Assembly (NCBI GenBank): GCA_030425205.1 | Contig: JAUIAP010000022.1 | Location: 1-64,000, forward strand | Source of the DNA: Anaerolineae bacterium | GTDB lineage: Bacteria > Chloroflexota > Anaerolineae > Promineifilales > Promineifilaceae | Direction of reading: 5' to 3' | DNA length: 64,000 bases | In this document: piece after piece, positions 51,650 to 60,025 of the stretch | Layout: each line of letters starts with the position of its first letter | Position numbering within the stretch: the stretch's first letter is position 1 | Position numbers and translations under genes: made by a program | Notes under the pieces: model-generated | The model's input: the letters and a program-made list of their open reading frames with translations, nothing else | Database searches by the model: none | What the model was told of the DNA's origin: nothing

Positions 51650-52012
51650 ATGAATGCTGAACGAATGCGTGTATTGCGGATGATCGAAAGTGGGGCAATT
51701 TCGGCCGCCGATGGAGCGATGCTATTGGGGCAGCTCGCGACGCAAGATGAGGCAACCCCCAGCGACCAACCGCAGGAGCGACCGCGCTGGTTTCGTGTGC
51801 ATGTCAGCGACGTGCAGACGGGAAAGAGCAAGGTCAACCTCAATATCCCGCTCGATTTGGTTGAAGTTGGGCTGCGAATGGGGGCGCGATTTGTGCCAGA
51901 TTGGGAGCCAAGCCATTACGAGCCAATTTTGAAGGCGGCGCAAGCGGGTGAGACGGGGCAGATGTTGGAAGAGATTAGTGATGGGGAACGGATCGAAATT
52001 TTTGTGGAGTGA
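51650..52012 (+). CDS. Short SHOCT-motif protein
   Basis: A 120-residue protein. MNAERMRVLRMIESGAISAADGAMLLGQL carries the cluster's motif at its N-terminus. The middle (WFRVHVSDVQTGKSKVNLNIPLDLVEVGLRMGARFVPDWEP) matches the 48778 protein, and the end is acidic. GGGGAG precedes ATG 51650. It appears to be a paralogue of the 48778 protein with a shorter linker. Confidence 0.6.
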   Translation: MNAERMRVLRMIESGAISAADGAMLLGQLATQDEATPSDQPQERPRWFRVHVSDVQTGKSKVNLNIPLDLVEVGLRMGARFVPDWEPSHYEPILKAAQAGETGQMLEEISDGERIEIFVE

Positions 52013-52072
52013 AATGGCGGAAGCAGTTCAGTAGTTTCGCACGTGAAAGATTTGTTGCCACAAATTGACACC

Positions 52073-52107
52073 AATTACACGAATCGGCCGATTTTATTCG
52101 TGTAATT
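52073..52107. repeat. 12-bp perfect inverted repeat around a TCGGCCGA core
   Basis: AATTACACGAAT (52073-52084) and ATTCGTGTAATT (52096-52107) pair perfectly. The octamer TCGGCCGA (52084-52091) sits in the loop. The strand ATTCGTGTA then repeats directly to 52120. Confidence 0.65.
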
Positions 52108-52148
52108 CGTGTAATTCGTGGCTCACTCTTGCGACTCGTTGTGTTCTA

Positions 52149-52658
52149 CTAATTCTCGCCATTCGCAATTTGCGGCTGGCGCGTTAAGATCACAAACGAA
52201 AATGAGTAGGGGTGCCTCTCATCGGCGGGATGGTGGACACGTTCGATCTCTTGCCAATTTTCGGCCGAAAGCTCCCCAAACCACGTATCCCCGTCAACTT
52301 CCGCAGCTACCTCAGTCAAATAGATCTTGTCCGTCAATGGCAAAAACAGATCGTAGATGGTTGCCCCACCGATCACGACAAGCTCCGCTACATCGCCCGC
52401 CGCCGCAATCGCATCCTCAACTGAATGGACGACGATACACCCCTCCGCCACAAAATCACACTGGCGGGTCATGACGATATTGGTGCGTCCCTTGAGCGGT
52501 TTGCCAATCGAATCGAACGTCTTGCGCCCCATCACAATGGGCTTGCTCATCGTCACCTTGCGAAACCAGCGCATGTCGTCGGGCAGCCGCCACGGCAACC
52601 CGCCATCAACACCGATGACGCGGTTTTTATCCATTGCAACAATTTGAGAAATGATCAT
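52149..52658 (-). CDS. folA: Dihydrofolate reductase
   Basis: A 169-residue DHFR, which reduces dihydrofolate to tetrahydrofolate with NADPH. IISQIVAMDKNRVIGVDGGLPWRLPDDMRWFRKVT (about 2-36) has the catalytic Asp in L-P-x-D-x-x-x-F, and VMGRKTFDSIGKPLKGRTNIVMTR (about 42-65) and VVIGGATIYDLFLPLTDKIYLTEV (about 92-115) complete the fold. Length is normal. No thymidylate synthase is adjacent. It follows the cobalamin adenosyltransferase gene on the same strand. Confidence 0.93.
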   Translation of the reverse strand: MIISQIVAMDKNRVIGVDGGLPWRLPDDMRWFRKVTMSKPIVMGRKTFDSIGKPLKGRTNIVMTRQCDFVAEGCIVVHSVEDAIAAAGDVAELVVIGGATIYDLFLPLTDKIYLTEVAAEVDGDTWFGELSAENWQEIERVHHPADERHPYSFSFVILTRQPQIANGEN

Positions 52659-52721
52659 AAAGTTTGGAGCGCGGTCGCCCCGCCCGCGTCTACAGCGAAC
52701 GAACGATGCGCGCTCCCAGAA

Positions 52722-53285
52722 TTACAAACGTGAATCCCAAAGCGGTTCGGCAACGCCCTGCTGCTTATTCTCATAGCGCGACATCACAAACAGCGCGTCT
52801 GACAACCGGTTGAGGTATTTCACGACAAACTCGCCGACCGCTTCCTCACGGGCAAGTTTGAGGACTTCACGTTCGGCACGTCGGCAGACGGTGCGTGCGA
52901 CGTGTAGATGGGCGGCACCAAGCGAGCCGCCGGGCAGGATGAAATTTTCGAGCGGTCCAACATCGGCCGAAATTTCATCGATCAACCCCTCCATCTTGTC
53001 GATATGTCGCTGCTCAATTTGTGGGATACTGAATTTGATCTTGTCTTCTTCGACAAAACAGAGATCTGACCCCAAATGAAAAAGCTCATTTTGAATCGTC
53101 GTCAGTTCGGTCGTTAATTTCTCGCTCAATCCCGCCGCCACAGCCACACCGATTACCGAATTCAATTCGTCAACCGTGCCATAGCTTTCAATCCGCTGCG
53201 ACTCTTTTGGCACGCGCTGCCCACCGCCAAGCGATGTCGCACCCTTATCGCCGCCGCGTGTGTATATTTTTGTCAATCGTGGCAT
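52722..53285 (-). CDS. PduO-type cob(I)alamin adenosyltransferase
   Basis: A 187-residue ATP:cob(I)alamin adenosyltransferase. KIYTRGGDKGATSLGGGQRVPKESQRIESYGTVDELNSVIG (about 6-46) is the ATP-binding N-terminus with T-R-x-G-D-x-G-x-T, and LPGGSLGAAHLHVARTVCRRAEREV (about 116-140) is the second motif with R-x-x-C-R-R-A-E-R. It makes adenosylcobalamin, the coenzyme of acyl-CoA mutases. The ATG overlaps the previous gene's stop (TAATG), so the two genes are coupled. Confidence 0.93.
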   Translation of the reverse strand: MPRLTKIYTRGGDKGATSLGGGQRVPKESQRIESYGTVDELNSVIGVAVAAGLSEKLTTELTTIQNELFHLGSDLCFVEEDKIKFSIPQIEQRHIDKMEGLIDEISADVGPLENFILPGGSLGAAHLHVARTVCRRAEREVLKLAREEAVGEFVVKYLNRLSDALFVMSRYENKQQGVAEPLWDSRL

Positions 53286-54103
53286 TAATTTGTCCGCCGT
53301 CCGCCTCGTAGCGCATCTTGCAATGACGTCAGCGCATCCCAATCTTCCGCTGCGGCGAGTAATGCTTGCTCCGCCCATGTGCTAATGCTGCCCGGTCGCC
53401 GCATTCCTGCCCCAGTGATGATGGTGGTAAGCTCATCCTCTGTCATGTCTGCCACCTGCATAAAGGTTGTCACACCCGCAGCGAGCAGAGCCGCTTCGCT
53501 TTTAGGGCCGATCCCTTCGATCTTTTGCAACAGATCGTGGATGGTTGCAGACTCAGCATCTGGCGGCAAAATGACCATACCTTCTGATTCGGCCGATTGC
53601 ACTTCCAAATCATCCGACACGTAGGCCTCATCCGTTTCAACGCCCCCCTCTTCTGCTGGTGGCGCCTCTTCGGGCAGTGATTCAGTTGGTAAGAATTCAT
53701 CGGGTGGCAAGACGACCATACCTTCTGATTCGGCCGATTGCACTTCTAAATCATCCGAAACGTATGCCTCATCGGTCTCAACGCCCCCTGCTGGTTCGAG
53801 GTCGGTCACTTCGCTGATTGCACGTGCGCTCGAAAGCTCATCGCGCAGCTGTGATGCTTCCTGTTGTACGATTGAAAGCTGATGGGTGTGGTTATTGAGT
53901 TTGCTTTGGAGGGTGAGGATTTCGGCCGATTGTCCCGAAACTTTGCGCTCCGATTCGCGTAACTGCCCGCGCATCGCGTTCAGTTCTGCCTTGAGCGACA
54001 TGATCTTTTCTTGCGCTTTTCGGCCGAAAATAAAGCGTTCTGCTAAAAAGCCTAAACTAGTGCCAAAAAATATTGTAAGTAGCCAATTTGTAATCCGTTT
54101 CAT
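53285..54103 (-). CDS. Membrane-anchored coiled-coil protein with helix-hairpin-helix end
   Basis: A 272-residue protein: an N-terminal membrane helix (about 5-20), a coiled coil (about 30-95), an acidic middle with a duplicated module (ETDEAYVSDDLEVQSAESEGMV appears twice, about 47 residues apart), and a C-terminal HhH-like domain (IHDLLQKIEGIGPKSEAALLAAGVTTFMQVADMTEDELTTI). The last is of the DUF4332/RPS13-like type that binds nucleic acid or protein. The adenosyltransferase start overlaps its stop, but the functions are not obviously linked. Confidence 0.65.
   Translation of the reverse strand: MKRITNWLLTIFFGTSLGFLAERFIFGRKAQEKIMSLKAELNAMRGQLRESERKVSGQSAEILTLQSKLNNHTHQLSIVQQEASQLRDELSSARAISEVTDLEPAGGVETDEAYVSDDLEVQSAESEGMVVLPPDEFLPTESLPEEAPPAEEGGVETDEAYVSDDLEVQSAESEGMVILPPDAESATIHDLLQKIEGIGPKSEAALLAAGVTTFMQVADMTEDELTTIITGAGMRRPGSISTWAEQALLAAAEDWDALTSLQDALRGGRRTN
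53563..53788 (-). repeat. Direct repeat of about 85 bases within a gene
   Basis: Copies at 53563-53647 and 53704-53788, offset 141 bases (47 codons), nearly identical, each with a TCGGCCGA octamer. They encode the duplicated acidic module. Confidence 0.85.
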
Positions 54104-54190
54104 TCGTTCATTCTACCCGTTGCACTGAGTAATTCGCAAGAAATTGTACCTATTTTGATGAGGGGTCAACGCATAACGAGGCGGGAATGC

Positions 54191-54223
54191 AAAAAAGCCG
54201 TTAAGGTATTTCCTTAACGGCTT
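54191..54223 (-). terminator. Terminator of the subtilisin gene
   Basis: On the minus strand AAGCCGTTAAGG pairs perfectly with CCTTAACGGCTT across five bases and ends in a run of T residues. Confidence 0.92.
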
Positions 54224-54251
54224 GAAACGGGGAGTTATAACAAAAAGTTGT

Positions 54252-55592
54252 TTAGCGAGCGGTGTTTCCGTTGAGGAAATCGGCGAGATTCCCTGTTACG
54301 TTGAGACTCGCTTCATAGGCCGCCAACACATCCATGTAGCCCGATCCTGCCTCATGTAGCGCATTGTTCATCGGGTTTGTCGTTGTGACGAGCAAATCCA
54401 TCACTTGGTCGGGAGAGAGGTCTGGATTGCTTGAGAATAACAGTGCAGCTGCTCCGACCACATGGGGAGTTGCCATGCTCGTGCCACTCATTTTTGTGTA
54501 GAACGGTGTCCACAATACGTCAACGGGGTTCAGTGCGGTGTCCAATGCCGTGATGCCAATGGTGCTGGAGCGTGCAGCATAAATATCGACGCCGGGAGCG
54601 GTCAGGTCTGGGTGTTTCAATGCGTCGCCAGATTTACCGCGTGATGAGAAGCCAGCCAGGTTGCCACTCTTGTCGCCAGCCGCAACGGCGAGAACCCATG
54701 GTGCAATCGAGTAGGGATTCATGATGTCGTTGCCACCATCGTTGCCGGCTGCGAAGACGCTCAAAATACCAGCTTCATAGGCTGCACGTGATGCAACGTT
54801 GATTGGATTTTGTGGGTCAAAGTCGCCACCTGAAATACCCCATGAGTTGTTGATAACACGGATGTTGTATTCAGCATGGTTGGTCAGAACCCAATCGTAT
54901 GCCTCTGCTGCGGTGAGGATTGAAATGGCTTCACCTGAACCCAATCCAACGAGGTCTACCTCTGGAGCGATGCCGCGATAGTGACCACCTGAGAACGTGC
55001 CGTCGCCGCCAATCGTGCCTGCAACGTGTGTCCCATGCCCTGATGTTGTGTCTGTTTGTGGGAAGTTTTCGATGGGTGGGAGCAGTGGCAAAACCTTAAC
55101 ATTTTGTACAACGTTGCCCATGTCAGGATGCAGTCCGTCGATTCCTGAGTCGATCACAGCCGCCGCGACATCACCACCACCTTTCTCGCCGTAGGTTGTC
55201 CAAACTTGGTCAGCTTTGACATAGCTAACAGATTCGGCAAGGAAATATTCTAGAGGTTGGTTATGGACGATGTAATCAACACCGGGCAGTGCTGCGACGA
55301 CGTCGATCAAGCCTGCTGGCAAAATTGCGCCAGCCATTGGCAATGTCTGCATCGCGTAGAATTCGTTCGCTAAGGCAGCGACTTCACTCGTTGCGGACAT
55401 ATCGTCAAATACGATGACGACCTCGATTGGTGCGGCCGGCAATACGGTGTCGAGCAGAGAGAGTAGTTCAATATCGACGTGATCGGCGACAATGCCAGAT
55501 GCATTGGTTGTGTGAGTCATGCTGCCAATTGCAAGGACAAGCATTGTGACAAGTAAGGTTGAGAGACATACTATTTTTTTTGAGATAGTCAT
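54252..55592 (-). CDS. Subtilisin-like S8 peptidase, secreted
   Basis: A 446-residue S8 serine protease. It has a signal peptide (ATG 55592 to about residue 29), then an inhibitor-like propeptide (about 45-110), then the catalytic domain: Asp in AAVIDSGIDGLHPD (about 140-153), His in SGHGTHVAGTIGGDG (about 188-202) and Ser in MSGTSMATPHVVGAAALLF (about 370-388). GGAG lies upstream of the start. It is a probable extracellular scavenging or processing protease. A terminator follows at 54191. No TCGGCCGA lies in this gene. Confidence 0.93.
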   Translation of the reverse strand: MTISKKIVCLSTLLVTMLVLAIGSMTHTTNASGIVADHVDIELLSLLDTVLPAAPIEVVIVFDDMSATSEVAALANEFYAMQTLPMAGAILPAGLIDVVAALPGVDYIVHNQPLEYFLAESVSYVKADQVWTTYGEKGGGDVAAAVIDSGIDGLHPDMGNVVQNVKVLPLLPPIENFPQTDTTSGHGTHVAGTIGGDGTFSGGHYRGIAPEVDLVGLGSGEAISILTAAEAYDWVLTNHAEYNIRVINNSWGISGGDFDPQNPINVASRAAYEAGILSVFAAGNDGGNDIMNPYSIAPWVLAVAAGDKSGNLAGFSSRGKSGDALKHPDLTAPGVDIYAARSSTIGITALDTALNPVDVLWTPFYTKMSGTSMATPHVVGAAALLFSSNPDLSPDQVMDLLVTTTNPMNNALHEAGSGYMDVLAAYEASLNVTGNLADFLNGNTAR

Positions 55593-55744
55593 GATACAAA
55601 TCGCTCCGTAAGGTTAAGTTGTCTATAGATGCACGCTCGATACGTAAAAAATACATCCAATTTTGAAATTGCTGAAATTCGTCAATTTAGAGCATTCGCA
55701 AGGTTTAACCATCAGAGGAGATATTGGACTACAATTGGAAAGTT

Positions 55745-56578
55745 ATGTACAAATTAAGCGATTTTCAAGCAGCAGCGGAGATGATCCGCGGGCGCACAAA
55801 TTTTCGGCCGAAAATCGGCCTCGTTCTCGGTTCTGGTCTGAGCAGTCTGGCCGACACCATCCCCAACCCTGACATTATCGACTACGCCGACATTCCTAAC
55901 TGGCCGCGCAGTACGGTGGAAGGGCATAGTGGCCGCTTGGTTGTGGGTGAATTGGAAGGGCAATCTGTCCTCATCATGCAGGGGCGTGTCCATACCTATG
56001 AAGGATATTCGGCACACGATGTGACGTTTCCGATTCGCGTCATGAAACTGCTTGGCATTGAGACCGTCATCTTGACCAATGCGGCGGGCGGGCTTAATCC
56101 TGCCTTTCACGTGGGCGATCTAATGCTGATAACCGATCACATCAATTGGGTTGGTATGGCGGGATTAAATCCATTGAAGGGAGAGAATGACGCTAATTTT
56201 GGCGTGCGCTTCCCCGATATGACGTTTGCCTATGATCGTGATCTCCAAAAATTGGCGCGCAAAGTTGCTCGTGAGGAAGGCGTCGATTTACGTGAAGGCG
56301 TGTATACATGGTTGAGCGGTCCCAACTTTGAAACCCCAGCCGAAATCCGTATGTTGTATCGGCTTGGCTCCGATGCAGTGGGTATGTCCACCGTTCCGTC
56401 CGTCGTCGTCGCACGTCATGCAGGCATGCGCGTTCTCGGCATCAGCACCATCACCAACGTCGCCCCCCACCATCCCAGCCCCGATCATGAAACGACCCAC
56501 GATGAGGTAATTGAAACAGGAAAAATTGTTGTGCCAAAGCTGATCACACTGTTACGCGGCATTCTGCGACAATTTTAG
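55745..56578 (+). CDS. Purine nucleoside phosphorylase
   Basis: A 277-residue trimeric-type PNP, which splits inosine and guanosine (or their deoxy forms) by phosphorolysis. KIGLVLGSGLSSLADTI (about 21-37) holds the phosphate loop, VEGHSGRLVVGELEG (about 58-72), ILTNAAGGLNPAFHVGDLMLITDHIN (about 105-130), and YTWLSGPNFETPAEIRMLYRLGSDAVGMSTVPSVVVARHAGMRVLGISTITN (about 185-237) follow. The start may be ATG 55745, 10 bases after TACAAT and possibly leaderless, or TTG 55724 after AGAGGAG. It stands alone. Confidence 0.93.
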   Translation: MYKLSDFQAAAEMIRGRTNFRPKIGLVLGSGLSSLADTIPNPDIIDYADIPNWPRSTVEGHSGRLVVGELEGQSVLIMQGRVHTYEGYSAHDVTFPIRVMKLLGIETVILTNAAGGLNPAFHVGDLMLITDHINWVGMAGLNPLKGENDANFGVRFPDMTFAYDRDLQKLARKVAREEGVDLREGVYTWLSGPNFETPAEIRMLYRLGSDAVGMSTVPSVVVARHAGMRVLGISTITNVAPHHPSPDHETTHDEVIETGKIVVPKLITLLRGILRQF

Positions 56579-56643
56579 CCAGATGAACCAAGTTTCGTAT
56601 CGCAAATAGCGCACAACGCGACTACCCACGAACGAACACCCGA

Positions 56644-57447
56644 ATGTACTATCGTTTTCTCGCCTTCATCGTTCAGAATGACGTCTGGATACTGTTTCTC
56701 TGTATCCTTGCGATTATTTGGTATCTGGCGCAATTTCTACGCAGCCAGCGCGAGTTGTCACAGTCGATGTTTTACATGGAGCGCGACCGGGCATCGGGTG
56801 CGCGCGGAACGGCGATCGTTTATTTACTCATTTTCATGGGGATCGCAGGCGGTGTCGTCTATATCAACACACAGTTGCGCGATGATATTCCCGCGATCTA
56901 TTTGGAACCCCCCACGCCGACGCCCGACTTGATTGCAACACGACTCGCCACGCCTGATGCGGCGCAACTGGTTACCCCGCTCGCGCAATTTCCAACCTCA
57001 ACGCCGCTCGTTGCGCCGACCGCGACACTGCGCGATCCCAGCACCGCCAACATCGACCCAATTCAAGTGACGCCAACTCGCCCACTGGCGTTAGAGGTCG
57101 AGCCACTCATTGAGGGCTGTACGGGGAGCGTTTACATAACGGAACCCGTCTCGGGGGCGACATTGCTAGGCGGCGTGTCGCTTTTCGGGACGGCAGACGC
57201 CGTCGATTTTAACTACTACAAGCTGGAAATTTTAGGGCCGCAGACGTTTGACCAATGGCAATTTTTGGCGGGGGCAATTTCGGCCGAATCTGTCAACAAC
57301 GCCTATCTTGGCGGCGCAGACCTCTCAACGTGGGAGACAGGCATCTATCAACTGCGCCTAACGGTCGTCGACTCTGCCAATAGCGAGGTGGGCGTTTGTC
57401 TGATTCAGGTCGGTGTCATTGGCGTTTCGGCTGATGATTCATCGTAG
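56644..57447 (+). CDS. Membrane-anchored protein with a C-terminal Ig-like domain
   Basis: A 267-residue protein with two N-terminal membrane helices (about 10-30 and 55-75), a Pro/Thr/Ala-rich linker (about 88-150), and a strand-rich C-terminal domain with a Cys pair (EGCTGSVYITEPVSGATLLGGVSLFGTAD; EVGVCLIQVG) resembling an Ig-like fold. I recognise no family. It lies between PNP and an MFS gene on the same strand. Confidence 0.55.
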   Translation: MYYRFLAFIVQNDVWILFLCILAIIWYLAQFLRSQRELSQSMFYMERDRASGARGTAIVYLLIFMGIAGGVVYINTQLRDDIPAIYLEPPTPTPDLIATRLATPDAAQLVTPLAQFPTSTPLVAPTATLRDPSTANIDPIQVTPTRPLALEVEPLIEGCTGSVYITEPVSGATLLGGVSLFGTADAVDFNYYKLEILGPQTFDQWQFLAGAISAESVNNAYLGGADLSTWETGIYQLRLTVVDSANSEVGVCLIQVGVIGVSADDSS

Positions 57448-57489
57448 GTTTTCAGCTCAATAGCCCCGCTGCAAATCTGAACTGCCATC

Positions 57490-58674
57490 ATGAAATTGCT
57501 AAAACCAATCCCGCGTAAAGAAGGCGTTCAGGCACGCACTGTTTGGGTGGGGCTTTTCGGTCGATTTGCCGATGAACTGCTTTCCGGTCTATTTGTCGTT
57601 CTGCTCCCCACCTTCCGCAGCGTCTTTAATCTATCGCTTGCACAAGCCAGTCTGCTGCTGCAAATTCTCGAATATGTTGCCGTGATCGTTGAACCAGTTG
57701 CGGGCGTCTTGAACGACATCTGGCAACGCAAATGGATCATGGCGTTTGGCGCAGCGGTGTGTGGCCTATCGCTGATGACGATGGGGATTGCGCCAACATT
57801 TTTGGTTTTGCTGCTCGGTTTCGCGCTGTATGGTCTGGGAACGGGGCCGATGGCGCATTCGGCCGATATTTTGCTTGTAGAAACCCACCCAGATGCGCCT
57901 GAACGAATTTTTGCCCGTTCGACGTTGCTCGACACGATTGGCGCGTTGATTGCGCCGCTGCTTGTGCCGATTGGCGCATTTATTGGGTTGGAATGGCGAT
58001 GGCTATTGATTTTGGCAGGCGCGAGCGGGGTGATCTATGCGCTTGTGATCGGCCGAACGCCCTTTCCTGCCATCAACACAAATGATGAAGCGGAAGAGGA
58101 CGCGGGTTTGCTGCAAACGGTGCGCGCCAACCTGCAAACCGTTTTACGTGATCCTCAGTCGCGCCGCTGGTTGATTTTCCTGCTCATCCTGCACGTCTTT
58201 GAAATTCCGTTTCAACTCAAAACGATCTGGCTCAATGAGGCGGTTGGTATGAGCCAGCGCATGATCGGTTTTTACATCGCCTTTGAGATGGCGATTGGCG
58301 TGCTGGCACTGCTCTTGCTGGATCGTCTGCGCGAATCGGTGACAGTTCAACGCCTATTGCAAGCTGCACTCGTCGTCATGCTGCTCACCTTTCCCGCGTG
58401 GCTCTTACTGCCCGGCATCTGGACACGTTTTCTGCTCGCCGTACCGCTCAACTTGGCCTTCGCACTGCTCTGGCCGATCAGCCGAGCGCAATCACTCGCC
58501 GCGATTCCTGGCAAGGCGGGTGCAGTGACGGCGATCCATTCTCTCTTCTCAATCTTGCCCTTGACGTTGCTGTTTGGCTTGTTCGCACAGTCTGTCTCAC
58601 TGACGACGGCGATGTTGGTCGTGCAGCTTCCAACGATCTTAGTGATGTTATGGGCGATGGTGCAGCCAGATTAA
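57490..58674 (+). CDS. MFS transporter
   Basis: A 394-residue major facilitator protein with about twelve hydrophobic segments. VVLLPTFRSVFNLSLAQASLLLQI opens helices 1 and 2, and the following loop VLNDIWQRKWIMAFGAAVCGLS matches the D-x-x-x-R-R/K motif. GFALYGLGTGPMAHSADILLVETHPDAPERIFARSTLLDTIGA is the helix-4/5 part. The substrate is unknown. It is not closely related to the MFS at 23177 by sequence appearance. Its ATG follows the previous stop by 42 bases. Confidence 0.8.
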   Translation: MKLLKPIPRKEGVQARTVWVGLFGRFADELLSGLFVVLLPTFRSVFNLSLAQASLLLQILEYVAVIVEPVAGVLNDIWQRKWIMAFGAAVCGLSLMTMGIAPTFLVLLLGFALYGLGTGPMAHSADILLVETHPDAPERIFARSTLLDTIGALIAPLLVPIGAFIGLEWRWLLILAGASGVIYALVIGRTPFPAINTNDEAEEDAGLLQTVRANLQTVLRDPQSRRWLIFLLILHVFEIPFQLKTIWLNEAVGMSQRMIGFYIAFEMAIGVLALLLLDRLRESVTVQRLLQAALVVMLLTFPAWLLLPGIWTRFLLAVPLNLAFALLWPISRAQSLAAIPGKAGAVTAIHSLFSILPLTLLFGLFAQSVSLTTAMLVVQLPTILVMLWAMVQPD

Positions 58675-58707
58675 TGCAGGCGTTAGGCGTGCAATTACAC
58701 CAACTTT

Positions 58708-59133
58708 CTAAAGCCCATTCAACTTCAACGCCACATCACCGATCAAAATCTCGTCTCCCACGCTAATGATGGTCGGTTCTGCAATGTCGAGTCCGTTGAC
58801 CAGCGTGCCATTGCGACTATCCAAATCCTCAACCCACCACTGATTTTCGCGGAAAGTGATCAGGGCATGTTGGGCGGAGGTATAACCATTGTTGAGGACG
58901 ATGCTGTTTTGGGGAATTCGGCCGATACTCAACACAGGCCGCAACGCTACGCGCTCAGTCTCCCCATCGGGATGCGTCACGATCAGTTCACCGCGCGCAA
59001 CCTCTTCGCGTGCCAGCAGTCGCTCTGCGACGCGCAACTCACGCTGCATGAAATAGGCCAACGTACCCAAAAACGCCAGTAACGCCAGCGCAGAAATGCC
59101 CCGCATCAACAATAAGAATAGTTCTGTGTTCAT
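58708..59133 (-). CDS. FHA-domain membrane protein (FhaB-like)
   Basis: A 141-residue protein with one N-terminal membrane helix (about 7-28) and an FHA domain (about 58-138): LSIGRIPQNSIVLNNGYTSAQHALITFRENQWWVEDLDSRNGTLVNG. FHA domains bind phosphothreonine. Start ATG 59133 overlaps the previous stop as ATGA, so both FHA genes are coupled. In Actinobacteria such FhaA/FhaB pairs sit with serine/threonine kinases and cell-division genes; no kinase is seen here. Confidence 0.88.
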   Translation of the reverse strand: MNTELFLLLMRGISALALLAFLGTLAYFMQRELRVAERLLAREEVARGELIVTHPDGETERVALRPVLSIGRIPQNSIVLNNGYTSAQHALITFRENQWWVEDLDSRNGTLVNGLDIAEPTIISVGDEILIGDVALKLNGL

Positions 59134-59924
59134 TGTGATGGCGTCTCGAAACGCGGGTGCATTTGCGTAATTTGGGCAGCGTCCTCGTCGACAGATTTTA
59201 TCTCTTGCGTCTTTGCCAGCCCTTCCCCATAGATCAACTTCACGTCGGCCAATTGAATCAAATCGCCCACACGCAGCACGCACTCGTCAACCTGCTCCCC
59301 GTTGACATACGTTCCCGAGCGACTACCCAGATCATAGATGATAAATTTCCCAAAGCGCCAGCGCAGTTGGGCATGGCGGCGGCTGACCGTCTTGCCCTCA
59401 ACCACCACGTCGCAGTCGGTGCGTCGCCCTATCGTCAATTGTGGTTTATCGAGTGGCACATGTCGCCGACCGTTGACGATCAAAAATGCATCCCGTTCGC
59501 GTAGCAGGGCCAGTGGATCATACGCTCTGATCGGCCGAAAAACGTCCGTCTCTTCTGTCAAGATCGATTTGTGTTCTGCATGAATGTGGGCGTAGTGGCG
59601 GGCAATATCAGGGCTGGCGACCAATTCAACCACTGGGTCAGTCGTCAGCTCTAGCCGCAACTCGCGGGCAATTTGCAAGACGTAGTGGGCCAAAATCGCT
59701 GCCACGTCAGGCCATTTTTGACGCATCTCGGCATAATCGACGGGGTGCAGCTGGACGCGATACTCGTTGGGGGCAAAGCCGCCTTGCTGGTTATTTTCGA
59801 TGGCGCGGGCGAGATCGGCCGAAATCTCCACTGGATCGAGTTGACCCCCAAACAGCCGCCCCAGCGACCGTTCTGCCCAGCGTTGTGCTAATGTCTCAAA
59901 GCGTTCAAGTGGTTTTTTCGGCAT
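59130..59924 (-). CDS. FhaA-like protein (DUF3662 plus FHA)
   Basis: A 264-residue protein. Residues about 1-120 form a DUF3662/FhaA_NTD-type domain (LERFETLAQRWAERSLGRLFGGQLDPVEISADLARAIENNQ). The FHA domain covers about 165-240 (LTIGRRTDCDVVVEGKTVSRRHAQLRWRFGKFIIYDLGSRSGTYVNG), with the S-R-x-H and N-G motifs that bind phosphothreonine. AAGGAA lies upstream of ATG 59924. Its partner is the next gene. A kinase that phosphorylates their ligands must be elsewhere. Confidence 0.9.
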   Translation of the reverse strand: MPKKPLERFETLAQRWAERSLGRLFGGQLDPVEISADLARAIENNQQGGFAPNEYRVQLHPVDYAEMRQKWPDVAAILAHYVLQIARELRLELTTDPVVELVASPDIARHYAHIHAEHKSILTEETDVFRPIRAYDPLALLRERDAFLIVNGRRHVPLDKPQLTIGRRTDCDVVVEGKTVSRRHAQLRWRFGKFIIYDLGSRSGTYVNGEQVDECVLRVGDLIQLADVKLIYGEGLAKTQEIKSVDEDAAQITQMHPRFETPSQ

Positions 59925-60025
59925 AGAAGTTCCTTGACTGCGATTATAGAAAATCGGCCGATTCTCCGTCAATCAACAGCCAGCATACCTCACGCGCTGT
60001 ATACTTTCCATTGAAAAAAAGTTTA

